DNA of 64,000 nucleotides, taken from contig NZ_CP025803.1 of NCBI RefSeq assembly GCF_003352065.1, positions 2,025,574 to 2,089,573 on the forward strand, written 5' to 3'. Shown here one piece after another: positions 50,076-59,024 of this stretch (its first letter is position 1; each line of letters begins with the position of its first letter). The DNA is from Sulfitobacter sp. SK011. GTDB lineage: Bacteria > Pseudomonadota > Alphaproteobacteria > Rhodobacterales > Rhodobacteraceae. The notes beneath the pieces were generated by a model. The model did no database searches and was not told the DNA's origin. It saw only the letters and a program-made list of their open reading frames with translations. Both the position numbers and the translations under genes were made by a program.

Positions 50076-52904
50076 ATGACAACACGAACGCTCGCCGCTC
50101 AAATCACCCAGACCCCGCGGACCTATCACCAAGATCGCGCCGCCGAAGCAGCAGCACATGTTGCCGGTGCTGAGGTTGAGGTGCGCGACCTTGTCAGCGC
50201 TGCGGCGTCCTGCGCACCCTATCTGCTGGGACTGTTGGCCAAAGAGGCGGATTGGTTCCTGAAGGCGGCAGAGGCCCCCCAAGAGGCGGTCACGCAGGTG
50301 ATCGCGGATGCGGCGGGTTTTGATGCAGCCACTCTGGCAGATGGTCTGCGACAGGGCAAACGTCGGGTCGCCCTGATGGCGGCGATTGCGGACTTGGGCG
50401 GGGCGTGGTCATTGGAGCAGGTGACCGAGGCGCTGACAGATTATGCTGACGCTGCCTGCGCTGCGGCGTTGCGGGCGGGTCTGGCGGCACAGATCAAACG
50501 CGGCAAACTGCCCGGCATGACCGAAGATGACCTGCATGATGCGGCAGGCATGGTGGTGCTGGCCATGGGGAAAATGGGCGCGCGAGAGCTGAATTATTCC
50601 TCGGACATCGACCTGATCTGTCTGTTTGACGAGACCCGTTTTGATGCGGCTGATTTTCACGACGCGCGCACGGCATTTGTGCGTGCCACCCGCGCGATGA
50701 GCGGCACGCTGAGTGATCTGACCGGCGAAGGCTATGTGTTTCGCACCGATCTGCGCCTGCGGCCTGATCCGGCCGTGACACCCGTCTGCATGGCGATGGA
50801 AGCGGCAGAGCGTTATTATGAATCGCTGGGCCGGACATGGGAACGGGCCGCCTACATCAAGGCGCGGCCCTGTGCGGGGGATGTGAAAGCCGGGAACGCG
50901 TTTCTCAAGACGCTGCGCCCCTTTGTCTGGCGCAGGCACCTTGATTTTGCGGCGATACAGGACGCCCATGACATGCGCCTTGCGATCCGCGAACACAAAG
51001 GGCTGGGGGGGCCGATTACCTTGCCGGGGCACAACATGAAACTTGGGCGCGGCGGCATCAGAGAGATCGAGTTTTTCACCCAGACGCGACAATTGATCGC
51101 CGGTGGCCGTGACCCGGACCTGCGGGTGCGTGGCACCTGTGACGGGCTGAGTGTGCTGACTGAAAAGGGGTGGGTGCCCGGCGATGTGGCCGAAACCCTG
51201 ACCGATCACTACCGCCATCACCGCACCATAGAACACCGTTTGCAGATGGTTCAGGACGCGCAGACCCACACCTTGCCAAAAACCGATGCAGGCTTTGACC
51301 GCTTGGCCTGTATGGTGGACATGGACACGCAAGCGATGCAGGACGACATTCGCGCGCGTCTGAGTGCGGTGCATGAGCTGACCGAAGGTTTCTTTGCCGC
51401 GTCACGCGCACCCGGTGACAAACCGGATGCGGCCCCACATCAATTTGATGCACAGGTGATTGACCGCTGGCTCAGCTATCCGGCGCTGCGCAGTGATCGG
51501 GGGGCCGAGATTTTCGAACGGCTCAAACCCGGTTTGCTGGCGCGCCTTGCCACATCGGCCAAACCGGATGAGGCCTTGCAGGCCTTCGATGGGTTTCTGG
51601 CCGGACTGCCCGCCGGCGTGCAACTTTTCTCGCTGCTCAAGGCCAATCCGCAACTGGCAGACCTGCTGATCGATATCGTCACCACCTCCCCGGCATTGGC
51701 ACAGCACCTGTCGCGCAATGCCGGGGTCTTTGATGCCGTGATCGGCGGTGACTTCTTTAGCGATTGGCCGGCGCGGGATGCATTGATCAAGCTCCTGGAA
51801 GAAGAACTGGCGGCAGAGGCGGATTATGAGACGCGCCTTGATGCCTCGCGACGCTGGGCGCGCGAATGGCATTTTCGGATAGGCGTGCACCTGTTGCGTG
51901 GATTGACCGACGCGCAGACGGCAGGTGTGCAATATGCCGACCTTGCAAGTGCTGTTCTGACAGTACTGTGGCCGGTGGTGATTGAACAGTTCGCCACCCG
52001 GCATGGCCCGCCACCGGGGCGCGGTGCGGTGATCCTTGGCATGGGGTCGCTGGGCGCGGGGCAGCTGACTGCGACCTCTGATCTGGACATGCTGGTGATC
52101 TATGACGCTGATGGCGTTGAAAGCTCGGATGGCAAACGGCCCCTTGCGTCCCGTTTGTATTATGCGCGCCTCACGCAGGCGCTGATCACCGCGATGACCG
52201 CGCCGATGTCGCAAGGCAGACTTTACGAGATCGACATGCGGCTGCGCCCCTCGGGCAATCAGGGGCCTGTAGCGACCAGCCTTGCTAGTTTTGAAAGCTA
52301 TCAAAAGACCGAAGCATGGACATGGGAACATCTGGCCCTCACCCGAGGGCAGGTGGTCGCCGGGCCCAAGGCCCTGGCAGATGACGTTGAAAAGATGCGC
52401 CAGGAGGTGCTAACCACCGATCAAGACCGCGCCAAGGTTCTGAGCGACGTCGCCGAAATGCGCGACCGGATTGCGGCGTCCAAGACACCTGATGGGGTTT
52501 GGGATGCCAAGATCGGGCCTGGGCGGCTGCAGGATATCGAATTGCTGGCACAGGCAGGTGCATTGATCGCCGGGCAGGGCGCGCGCGACATCCCAAATGG
52601 CCTTGCGGCAGCGCGTGATACCGGGGTGATCTCGTCCACGGACTGCGACGTGCTGGTCCTGGCCTATCGGCAATGTTGGGCGCTGCAATGCGTCACGCGG
52701 TTGTTGTCAGCAAACCCGATTGACAGCGCCACCCTGGGTCAGGCGGGGGCGGCATTTCTGTGCAGATCACTTGACTGCGACACCCTTGATGCACTTGAGG
52801 CGCAGATGAACCAGACCTACGCCGCAGCAGGTCAGATCATCACAGCCGCACTGCGCCCCAAAGCAGAGGCAAAGACACGACCCCAGACGAAGGACACGGC
52901 ATGA
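50076..52904 (+). CDS. glnE: Bifunctional glutamine synthetase adenylyltransferase/deadenylase
   Basis: This 942-residue enzyme adenylylates and deadenylylates glutamine synthetase in response to PII and glutamine. Both nucleotidyltransferase domains are intact: the N-terminal one with GKMGARELNYSSDIDLICLF and the C-terminal one with MGSLGAGQLTATSDLDMLVIY. The linking regulatory segments include GRGGIREIEFFTQTRQL and IEHRLQMVQDAQTHTLP. The ATG at 50076 is preferred to the GTG at 50070. A small gene overlaps its stop by ATGA. Confidence 0.95.
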   Translation: MTTRTLAAQITQTPRTYHQDRAAEAAAHVAGAEVEVRDLVSAAASCAPYLLGLLAKEADWFLKAAEAPQEAVTQVIADAAGFDAATLADGLRQGKRRVALMAAIADLGGAWSLEQVTEALTDYADAACAAALRAGLAAQIKRGKLPGMTEDDLHDAAGMVVLAMGKMGARELNYSSDIDLICLFDETRFDAADFHDARTAFVRATRAMSGTLSDLTGEGYVFRTDLRLRPDPAVTPVCMAMEAAERYYESLGRTWERAAYIKARPCAGDVKAGNAFLKTLRPFVWRRHLDFAAIQDAHDMRLAIREHKGLGGPITLPGHNMKLGRGGIREIEFFTQTRQLIAGGRDPDLRVRGTCDGLSVLTEKGWVPGDVAETLTDHYRHHRTIEHRLQMVQDAQTHTLPKTDAGFDRLACMVDMDTQAMQDDIRARLSAVHELTEGFFAASRAPGDKPDAAPHQFDAQVIDRWLSYPALRSDRGAEIFERLKPGLLARLATSAKPDEALQAFDGFLAGLPAGVQLFSLLKANPQLADLLIDIVTTSPALAQHLSRNAGVFDAVIGGDFFSDWPARDALIKLLEEELAAEADYETRLDASRRWAREWHFRIGVHLLRGLTDAQTAGVQYADLASAVLTVLWPVVIEQFATRHGPPPGRGAVILGMGSLGAGQLTATSDLDMLVIYDADGVESSDGKRPLASRLYYARLTQALITAMTAPMSQGRLYEIDMRLRPSGNQGPVATSLASFESYQKTEAWTWEHLALTRGQVVAGPKALADDVEKMRQEVLTTDQDRAKVLSDVAEMRDRIAASKTPDGVWDAKIGPGRLQDIELLAQAGALIAGQGARDIPNGLAAARDTGVISSTDCDVLVLAYRQCWALQCVTRLLSANPIDSATLGQAGAAFLCRSLDCDTLDALEAQMNQTYAAAGQIITAALRPKAEAKTRPQTKDTA

Positions 52905-53173
52905 TCAAGGGCGATGCGCATGACCCCAAGGGGTTGATATTCGAATCCTACCGGATCGACGGCATTTCGAAGTCCGAGTGTCGTACGATATTCCTGGATT
53001 GGGCGCTGAGCCTGCCGATTGAGAATGACACCGGCAAGACGATCTCGCATCTTTTGACGCAATACGGCCCAGACAATCCAGACCACCCGATGACCGAGGT
53101 TCTGAACGAGGGCCTTGTCAGCATGGCCGCACCGCGCAGGCGCGGCGGATGGCGGAGCCGCACGCGGAACTAA
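52901..53173 (+). CDS. Small protein coupled to glnE, function unknown
   Basis: This 90-residue protein starts at an ATG overlapping the glnE stop (ATGA, 52901-52904). It contains IFESYRIDGISKSECRTIFLDWALSLP and HLLTQYGPDNPDHPMTEVLNEGL, and ends in a basic tail (RRRGGWRSRTRN). No family was recognised. Coupling to glnE suggests a conserved neighbour, perhaps linked to nitrogen regulation. Confidence 0.8.
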   Translation: MIKGDAHDPKGLIFESYRIDGISKSECRTIFLDWALSLPIENDTGKTISHLLTQYGPDNPDHPMTEVLNEGLVSMAAPRRRGGWRSRTRN

Positions 53174-53372
53174 TGCGGCCATCCGGGATACGCGCCTTTG
53201 GTCGAAGCCCTATCGTTAAATCACCGCCACAAACAGATGTGTCAAAAGCCTTTTGCGTTTTTGCGTGCTTCTCTTGTAGGTTGAGGCGGGCGCTGGCTCA
53301 GGCATCAAGTGGCCGAATTGTTCTTCATCGCAACAGGCAAAAATCTACCAACGAACGGAAATATCAAAACGA

Positions 53373-54041
53373 ATGTCACTCGACTGGCTCATAACGCAAG
53401 TCAATCAATCCTTTGGAAATTGGAGCGAAATGGCAGGCTATCTGGCCTCTGTCCTCGTCTTTTTGACCTTTTGGATGAAAACCATCGTCCCGCTGCGCAT
53501 GCTTGCGATTGCCTCGAATATTGCATTTATCGTCTACGGCCTGACTGCAGGTCTGATGCCTGTCCTATTGCTTCATGCGATCCTGCTGCCGCTGAACATA
53601 TGGCGCACCACCCAGCAGATAAATCTGTTTCGGCGCGTCAGACATGCCTCAACCGCCCGCGCCAAGGTTGACGCGCTCTTGCCCTTTATGACGCTCAAGA
53701 GCCATCCGCGGGACACGGTGCTGTTTCTCAAGGATGACGCGGCCCACAAGATATTCCTGTTGCACACCGGGCAGGTTCTGGTGCCAGAGATCGGAAAATA
53801 CCTTCAGCCTGGGACCCTGTTTGGTGAGATCGGGATTTTCATGCTGGACCAAAAGCGTATGGCGTCTGCCGTCTGCTCAGAAGACTGCGAAATATATGAG
53901 ATTGATCATGATGATATCCTGCAGCTTTGTCTTCAGGACCCGGCATTTGGCATGTTTCTGACCAAACTCATCGTTGCGCGCATGTCCGAAAATCTGAAGC
54001 AGTCGGAGGACCGCAGGTACCTGGCCGCGTCGGAATTCTAG
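53373..54041 (+). CDS. Membrane protein with C-terminal cyclic-nucleotide-binding-like domain (Popeye/YgjV-like)
   Basis: This 222-residue protein has about three hydrophobic helices in residues 17-80 (MAGYLASVLVFLTFWMKTIVPLR, MLAIASNIAFIVYGLTAGL, MPVLLLHAILLPLNIWR) followed by a cNMP-binding-like beta-roll (residues about 105-205: HPRDTVLFLKDDAAHKIFLLHTG, YLQPGTLFGEIGIFMLDQKR, ASAVCSEDCEIYEIDHDDILQL). The phosphate-binding cassette is reduced to GTLFGEIGIF, keeping the key GE but with no arginine in the usual place. The arrangement of three helices before the beta-roll is that of animal Popeye proteins. Ligand and role are unknown. Confidence 0.8.
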   Translation: MSLDWLITQVNQSFGNWSEMAGYLASVLVFLTFWMKTIVPLRMLAIASNIAFIVYGLTAGLMPVLLLHAILLPLNIWRTTQQINLFRRVRHASTARAKVDALLPFMTLKSHPRDTVLFLKDDAAHKIFLLHTGQVLVPEIGKYLQPGTLFGEIGIFMLDQKRMASAVCSEDCEIYEIDHDDILQLCLQDPAFGMFLTKLIVARMSENLKQSEDRRYLAASEF

Positions 54042-54380
54042 CGTGTTGTGCGCATTGTCGAGACTGTCGGTGAGACCCTGTCTGGCACTTTTCACGGCAT
54101 AAAGGCGTTGTCGAAAAGGCGATCAAATCAGCATCTAACCATGCTGTTTACAGCACCTGGAAACACGGATCCCAAGGCCATTCTACGCTTTGGCAAACGT
54201 CTTTTCGCGTCATTTTGACAGCCTCGAAGCCCTGAGAGCACACGTTAAGGTTGTTGAGTGACCTTCGGAAAACTCCTTTTTTGTCTCAAATTTGCCATAA
54301 TTCCCGGCCATCCTCAGAACAATAATAAAGCCTGATCAAGAAATGAATGGGCATCAACCGAGGCACGGAGCGAGGACGAA
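54042..54380. other. Intergenic region upstream of the lipoprotein gene
   Basis: This 339-bp stretch holds no plausible gene. Near its right end GGAGCGAGG lies six bases before the lipoprotein ATG. No clear terminator for the upstream gene and no strong promoter or operator was identified. Confidence 0.4.
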
Positions 54381-54992
54381 ATGAACATATTGAAACTGAT
54401 AACTCTACTCGGACTTGGCACGCTTATGTCGGCCTGTGGTAGTGTTCCCGATATCGCCAGCCGTAATGCGCCGTTTGAGACAACAGGTGCAGCATTGGCT
54501 GCCCCTGAGGTTCAAGCCCAGTTGCCGCAGGCCATGCGTGTGACTGCAATCAACGTCCGCGTCCCGCGCACTCTCAAGGTGTCAGAGGCGAATGTTTTTT
54601 ATCCACGCGCAGACATCGTGTGGCGCGGTGACCCAATCGGTGACCGTCATGCCCAGATCCAGTCGATCTTTGAAACCGCGTTTGCGCAAGGCACCAGTGA
54701 CATGACAGGTCCTGTCGATGTCATCCTTGACGTTGAAATTGTCCGTTTTCATTCGGTGACTGAAAAGACCCGTTATACAGTCGGCGGCGTGCACAACATG
54801 GAATTCCGTCTGACGGCGTTTAATGCTGTGACCGGCCTTCCACTGGCCCCGACACGTCAGATTGAAGCGAACCTGCCGGCCTTTGGCGGTGCGCAGGCAA
54901 TTGCCGAAGAACGCCGCGGCCAAACACAAAAGGTCCGTGTGACCGGGTATCTGGCACAGGTGATCCGCCAGGAGTTGCAAAAACCGGTCTAA
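54381..54992 (+). CDS. Lipoprotein of a Rhodobacterales family (DUF6778-like)
   Basis: This 203-residue protein has a lipoprotein signal (MNILKLITLLGLGTLMSACG; lipobox LMSAC with Cys19). The mature domain contains AMRVTAINVRVPRTLKVSEAN, WRGDPIGDRHAQIQSIFETAF and VDVILDVEIVRFHSVTEKTRY, a beta-rich layout I associate with DUF6778, seen mainly in Rhodobacterales. It is probably anchored to the outer membrane; its function is unknown. Confidence 0.82.
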   Translation: MNILKLITLLGLGTLMSACGSVPDIASRNAPFETTGAALAAPEVQAQLPQAMRVTAINVRVPRTLKVSEANVFYPRADIVWRGDPIGDRHAQIQSIFETAFAQGTSDMTGPVDVILDVEIVRFHSVTEKTRYTVGGVHNMEFRLTAFNAVTGLPLAPTRQIEANLPAFGGAQAIAEERRGQTQKVRVTGYLAQVIRQELQKPV

Positions 54993-55078
54993 CCGGACAA
55001 TGCGCGGCGGTTGGCCTTTCGCGTCAAATAGGAAATCTGTGCTTTCACAAAAGCTTTGAAACGACTAGAGGGGGCGCT

Positions 55079-56302
55079 ATGACAGCGCCCCTTAACACAT
55101 CCGCCTCACCCGCGCCCGACCTTCCGGTTGTGCGCCTGTTGCCCAAAGCCAACGCGCGCGCCATCCGTCACGGCTTCCCTTGGGTCTATGCCAACGAACT
55201 GGTGACCGACCGCCGGACCAAGGCATTGGCACCCGGCACCATTGCCCGCCTCGAAGACAGCGACCGTCAGGCGATGGGTGTGGTTGCGATGAATTCCAAT
55301 TCCAAGATCATCGCCCGCATGTTGGATCAAAACGCCGACGCGGTGATTGATCAGGCGTGGTTCGAGGCCCAGATCACCCGTGCGCTGGCCCTGCGCACGC
55401 TGATCTATGACGATCCTTATTACCGTCTGATCCACGCAGAAGCTGACGGCTTGCCCGGCGTGATTATTGACCGCTTCGGCGATACCTGTGTCGTACAGGC
55501 AAACGCGGCCTGGGCTGATGTGCATCTTGAACCGCTCTGCGCCGCCCTTGTCGCGGTAACAGGCGTCAGCACCGTGTTAAAGAACGCAGCTGGGCGCACC
55601 CGCACGCTGGAAGGTCTTGATGATGTTTCTGCGGTTTTGGTGGGCAATGCACCTGAAGCACCGATCCCTGTGCCGATGAACGGCGCGACCTATATGGCCG
55701 ACCTGATCGGCGGCCAGAAAACCGGATTGTTCTATGACCAGCGCCCCAACCATGCCTTTGCAGCCCGCGTTTCGCGCGGTGCACGGGTGCTGGATGTGTT
55801 CGCGCATGTCGGTGGTTTTTCACTGGCCGCATTGGCCGCAGGCGCACAAAGTGCGGTGGCTGTGGACGGGTCTGCACCAGCACTGGAACTGGCGGCACAA
55901 GGGGCCGCCGCCATGGGGATGAGCGACAAATTCGCCACCCGTCAGGGCGACGCCTTTGACGCGCTGACCGCGCTCAGGGCTGAGGGCGCGGAATTTGATG
56001 TGGTGATCTGTGATCCGCCCGCCTTTGCCCCAAACCGTCAGGCGATGGAGGCCGGACTGCGCGCCTATGAACGCATCGCACGATTGGCGGCACCCCTGGT
56101 CGCTGAAAACGGTATTCTGGGCCTCTGTTCATGCTCCCATGCCGCTGATCTGGCGCAATTCCGAACCGTATCTGTGCGCGGCATTGGACGGGCAGGGCGT
56201 CGGGCCACCTTGTTGCACACCGGATTTGCCGGGGCAGATCATCCGCAATTGCCGCAACTTGCCGAAAGCGGATACCTCAAAGCCCTGTTCTTCCGTCTCT
56301 GA
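55079..56302 (+). CDS. Class I SAM-dependent rRNA methyltransferase (RlmI-like, PUA domain)
   Basis: This 407-residue protein has an N-terminal PUA domain (NARAIRHGFPWVYANELV), a central RlmI-type domain (YRLIHAEADGLPGVIIDRFG), and a Rossmann methyltransferase core (DLIGGQKTGLFYDQRPNHAFAA, RVLDVFAHVGGFSLAALAAGA, and FDVVICDPPAFAPNRQ with the DPP motif). It resembles RlmI, which makes 23S rRNA m5C1962. The site modified in this organism is inferred. Confidence 0.92.
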   Translation: MTAPLNTSASPAPDLPVVRLLPKANARAIRHGFPWVYANELVTDRRTKALAPGTIARLEDSDRQAMGVVAMNSNSKIIARMLDQNADAVIDQAWFEAQITRALALRTLIYDDPYYRLIHAEADGLPGVIIDRFGDTCVVQANAAWADVHLEPLCAALVAVTGVSTVLKNAAGRTRTLEGLDDVSAVLVGNAPEAPIPVPMNGATYMADLIGGQKTGLFYDQRPNHAFAARVSRGARVLDVFAHVGGFSLAALAAGAQSAVAVDGSAPALELAAQGAAAMGMSDKFATRQGDAFDALTALRAEGAEFDVVICDPPAFAPNRQAMEAGLRAYERIARLAAPLVAENGILGLCSCSHAADLAQFRTVSVRGIGRAGRRATLLHTGFAGADHPQLPQLAESGYLKALFFRL

Positions 56303-56305
56303 TCC

Positions 56306-56848
56306 ATGCGGGTCGTGCTGGATGCCTGCGTGCTGTTTCCAACGGTGATGCGTGAAGTGCTGTTAGGGGTTGCCGCGACTGGCGCTTTTGAACCCCGCTG
56401 GTCCGCACGGATATTGGAGGAATGGGCGCTGGCCGCCCGCAAGCTTGGCCCTGAGGGCGAGGCGCTGGCACGGGGCGATGTTGCACTTGTCAGCAGCCAT
56501 TTTCCAAACGCAACTGTAAAGCCCGCACCGGGTCTTGAGGCGCGGTTGTGGTTGCCTGATGACAACGACATTCATGTCCTAGCTGCCGCGATCGCGGGTC
56601 ATGCAGATGTAATCGTGACCGCCAATGCCAAGGATTTTCCCCGTGGCATACTGGCCGAGGAAGGCATCGCGCGCGCTGACCCCGATGCGTTCCTGTTGGG
56701 CCATTGGCAGGCCGAACCTGACATGGTGGCAGGTGTTGGCGATCGTGTGCTGAACGAAGCGCGGCGTTTGTCCGGACAGGATTGGAACATCCGTGCCTTG
56801 CTCAAAAAAGCGCGGCTGCCACGTCTGGCGAAAGCCTTGTCTTCCTAG
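56306..56848 (+). CDS. PIN-domain protein (RSP_2648-like)
   Basis: This 180-residue protein has PIN-domain acidic residues in MRVVLDACVLFP (Asp6), in LEEWALA (Glu), and in DDNDIHVLAAA with TANAKDFP (Asp). The catalytic set is therefore intact and RNase activity is plausible. There is no antitoxin gene beside it; it follows the methyltransferase by three bases, so it is not an ordinary VapBC toxin. The Rhodobacter homologue gives the family its name (RSP_2648, from memory). Confidence 0.85.
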   Translation: MRVVLDACVLFPTVMREVLLGVAATGAFEPRWSARILEEWALAARKLGPEGEALARGDVALVSSHFPNATVKPAPGLEARLWLPDDNDIHVLAAAIAGHADVIVTANAKDFPRGILAEEGIARADPDAFLLGHWQAEPDMVAGVGDRVLNEARRLSGQDWNIRALLKKARLPRLAKALSS

Positions 56849-57528
56849 GTATTCCACCGCTGCTGTAGACGGGTAAGGGCGGCAATACGTTCCTCTGTTT
56901 TTGGATGGCTCAACAGCCATGCCGGGGCCGTCCCGTGATTGGTCTGGGTTAATGCTTCAAGTTTGTTGAACAAGGATATCTGCGGGGCGACACCGATCCC
57001 TGCCTTGGTCAGCAACGCAGCGGCATAGGCGTCGGCCTCGTATTCATCGCTGCGCGACAGACGGGCTGCCAAAAGCGTGGTCAGCAAATTGGCGATCCAG
57101 ATGCCGAAGAACGGAATAAAGCGGCCCAGCACCATCGCCAGCACGGTGCGCATGGCATTCTGACCGGAAAAATCAATCATCCGGCGGCGCGAATGGCCCA
57201 AGGCGACATGGCCCAACTCATGCGCTATCACGCTGGCCAGTTCTTCGGCGCTGACCTCGCCCGCTTTGAATTTCTTGTAAAATCCGCGGGTGATAAAGAT
57301 GCGCCCGTCCGGCGCGGCAAGCCCGTTCACCGGTTCAATCTCGTAAATATGGACCTTGATGCGCGGCAGATCGAGGGCGGTCGCCATCTTGGCGCTCATG
57401 TCGCGCAGCGCGGGATCCATCAGAGGCGATGATTTTGCATCCAGCTCCTTGGCGGTGCGCCAGGCGGAAAACCGGTACATGGCGAGGGCGTAGAGGACGG
57501 CAAGCAAAATGGGGAGGACACGGATCAT
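56845..57528 (-). CDS. M48-family zinc metallopeptidase
   Basis: This 227-residue membrane-anchored protease has an N-terminal helix (IRVLPILLAVLYALAMYRF), the zinc motif HELGH in LASVIAHELGHVALGHSRRR, a second hydrophobic region (TVLAMVLGRFIPFFGIWIANLL), and the third ligand Glu in SDEYEADAYAA. It resembles HtpX/Oma1-type quality-control proteases. Its stop shares CTAG with the convergent PIN gene. Confidence 0.93.
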   Translation of the reverse strand: MIRVLPILLAVLYALAMYRFSAWRTAKELDAKSSPLMDPALRDMSAKMATALDLPRIKVHIYEIEPVNGLAAPDGRIFITRGFYKKFKAGEVSAEELASVIAHELGHVALGHSRRRMIDFSGQNAMRTVLAMVLGRFIPFFGIWIANLLTTLLAARLSRSDEYEADAYAAALLTKAGIGVAPQISLFNKLEALTQTNHGTAPAWLLSHPKTEERIAALTRLQQRWNT

Positions 57529-57643
57529 AGGTTTAATATGGGGGCGTTTGGGAGCGGGGCAAGCGGTGTGCAGCGGTATTTAAGAAAGGGTGAAATGAAA
57601 GCAGGTTTTCCCGGGGTCGCGGTAACAAAGGGGCAAGGGACGA

Positions 57644-58831
57644 TCAGCGGGTCAGTTCCTTGATCCCGCGCGTTAATCCTTCTAGCGTCATTGGAACCAT
57701 GGCCTGCGCGCCGAAAATCTCCTGGATCATCGCGATGGACTGTGTGTAAGGCCAGTACTTCTCGGGCAAGGGATTGATCCACAGGTTGCTTTGCCACTGG
57801 TCGCGCGCCCGGCTCAGCCAGACCGATCCCGCCTCCGCATTCCAATGCTCATTGGCCCCGCCCGGATAGGCGACCTCATAGGGGGACATCGACGCGTCAC
57901 CAACGAATATACATTTGTAATCAGGACCATAGGTGCGCAATATCTCATGGGTAGGCTGCTGTGCGTCCCACCGTCTGCGGTTGTCGCGCCACACACCTTC
58001 GTAAAGACAATTGTGGAAATAGAAGTATTCCAGATGCTTGAACTCGGATTTGGCGGCGCTGAACAGTTCTTCAACCACCTTGATGTGAGGGTCCATTGAC
58101 CCGCCCACATCCAGAAACAACAACACCTTGACAGCATTGCGCCGTTCGGGCCGGGTTTTGACATCGAGATAACCGTGTTCGGCCGTGGCACGGATGGTGC
58201 CGCCCAAATCCAACTCTTCGTCTGCGCCATCGCGCGCCCAGCGGCGCAGGCGTTTCAGCGCAACTTTGATGTTGCGGGTTCCCAGTTCAACTGTGTCGTC
58301 CAAGTTCTTGAATTCACGCTTGTCCCAGACTTTGACGGCCCGTTGATGCCGCGATGCCTGTTGCCCAATTCGCACCCCTTCGGGATTGTACCCATAGGCC
58401 CCAAACGGCGAGGTGCCAGCCGTGCCCACCCATTTGTTGCCGCCTTGATGTCGGCCTTTCTGCTCTTCAAGCCGTTTCTTGAGCGTTTCCATAAGCTTAT
58501 CAAAGCCACCTAATGCTTCAATTTCGGCTTTTTCCGCAGCACTCAGGTGTTTTTCCGCCATCTTTTTCAGCCAGTCGCCGGGAATATCAACGGCTTCAAG
58601 AACGTCATCCAAGCTGATGTTTTCCAAGCCTTTAAAGGCTGCGGCAAAGGCGCGGTCAAATTTATCAATGTTGCGTTCATCTTTGACCATTGCGGTCCGT
58701 GCGAGATAATAAAAGCCCTCAACATCATAGGTGGCAAGCCCGGCTGCCATGCCATCCAGAAATGCCAGAAATTCCCGCATCGACACGGGCAACCCATGTT
58801 TGCGCATCTGTTCGAAAAAGGGCAGGAACAT
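57644..58831 (-). CDS. VWA-domain (CoxE-like) protein
   Basis: This 395-residue protein has an N-terminal helical region (LPVSMREFLAFLDGMAAGL), a charged centre (TLKKRLEEQKGRHQGG) and a C-terminal von Willebrand A domain with an intact MIDAS motif, DVGGSM in VLLFLDVGGSMDPHIKV. It ends with a basic helix. CoxE-type VWA proteins act with MoxR AAA+ ATPases to insert metals or remodel complexes. A MoxR gene lies 1.9 kb upstream on the same strand, with a DUF2927 lipoprotein gene and a small membrane protein gene between. Confidence 0.92.
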   Translation of the reverse strand: MFLPFFEQMRKHGLPVSMREFLAFLDGMAAGLATYDVEGFYYLARTAMVKDERNIDKFDRAFAAAFKGLENISLDDVLEAVDIPGDWLKKMAEKHLSAAEKAEIEALGGFDKLMETLKKRLEEQKGRHQGGNKWVGTAGTSPFGAYGYNPEGVRIGQQASRHQRAVKVWDKREFKNLDDTVELGTRNIKVALKRLRRWARDGADEELDLGGTIRATAEHGYLDVKTRPERRNAVKVLLFLDVGGSMDPHIKVVEELFSAAKSEFKHLEYFYFHNCLYEGVWRDNRRRWDAQQPTHEILRTYGPDYKCIFVGDASMSPYEVAYPGGANEHWNAEAGSVWLSRARDQWQSNLWINPLPEKYWPYTQSIAMIQEIFGAQAMVPMTLEGLTRGIKELTR

Positions 58832-58836
58832 GCGCT

Positions 58837-59010
58837 TTACGTCCCGCTGAGCAGGCGGTCCAGAATGACAGTCAGGATCATACCGACGACCACAAATGCC
58901 ATGGCATAGCCAACAGCATATTGCGCGATATCCTTGCGGTTGCCGCCGCGTTTTTGAGCCGTGCGCCCACCCAGAAATGCGCCAAGAATACCCAATATGA
59001 TTACTATCAT
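58837..59010 (-). CDS. Short membrane protein (57 residues)
   Basis: This short frame begins MIVIILGILGAFLGGRTAQK, continues RGGNRKDIAQYAVGYAMAFV and ends VVGMILTVILDRLLSGT. It has two hydrophobic helices joined by a basic loop. It lies between the DUF2927 gene and the VWA gene, five bases before the VWA start and 14 bases after the DUF2927 stop, on the same strand. The spacing and amino-acid pattern suggest a real gene. The function is unknown. Confidence 0.72.
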   Translation of the reverse strand: MIVIILGILGAFLGGRTAQKRGGNRKDIAQYAVGYAMAFVVVGMILTVILDRLLSGT

Positions 59011-59024
59011 GACGCTTGCCCGCT

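Noticed and set aside
56306-56848. PIN protein as a VapC toxin of a toxin-antitoxin pair
   Set aside because: No antitoxin-sized gene lies beside it, and it follows an rRNA methyltransferase gene by three bases.
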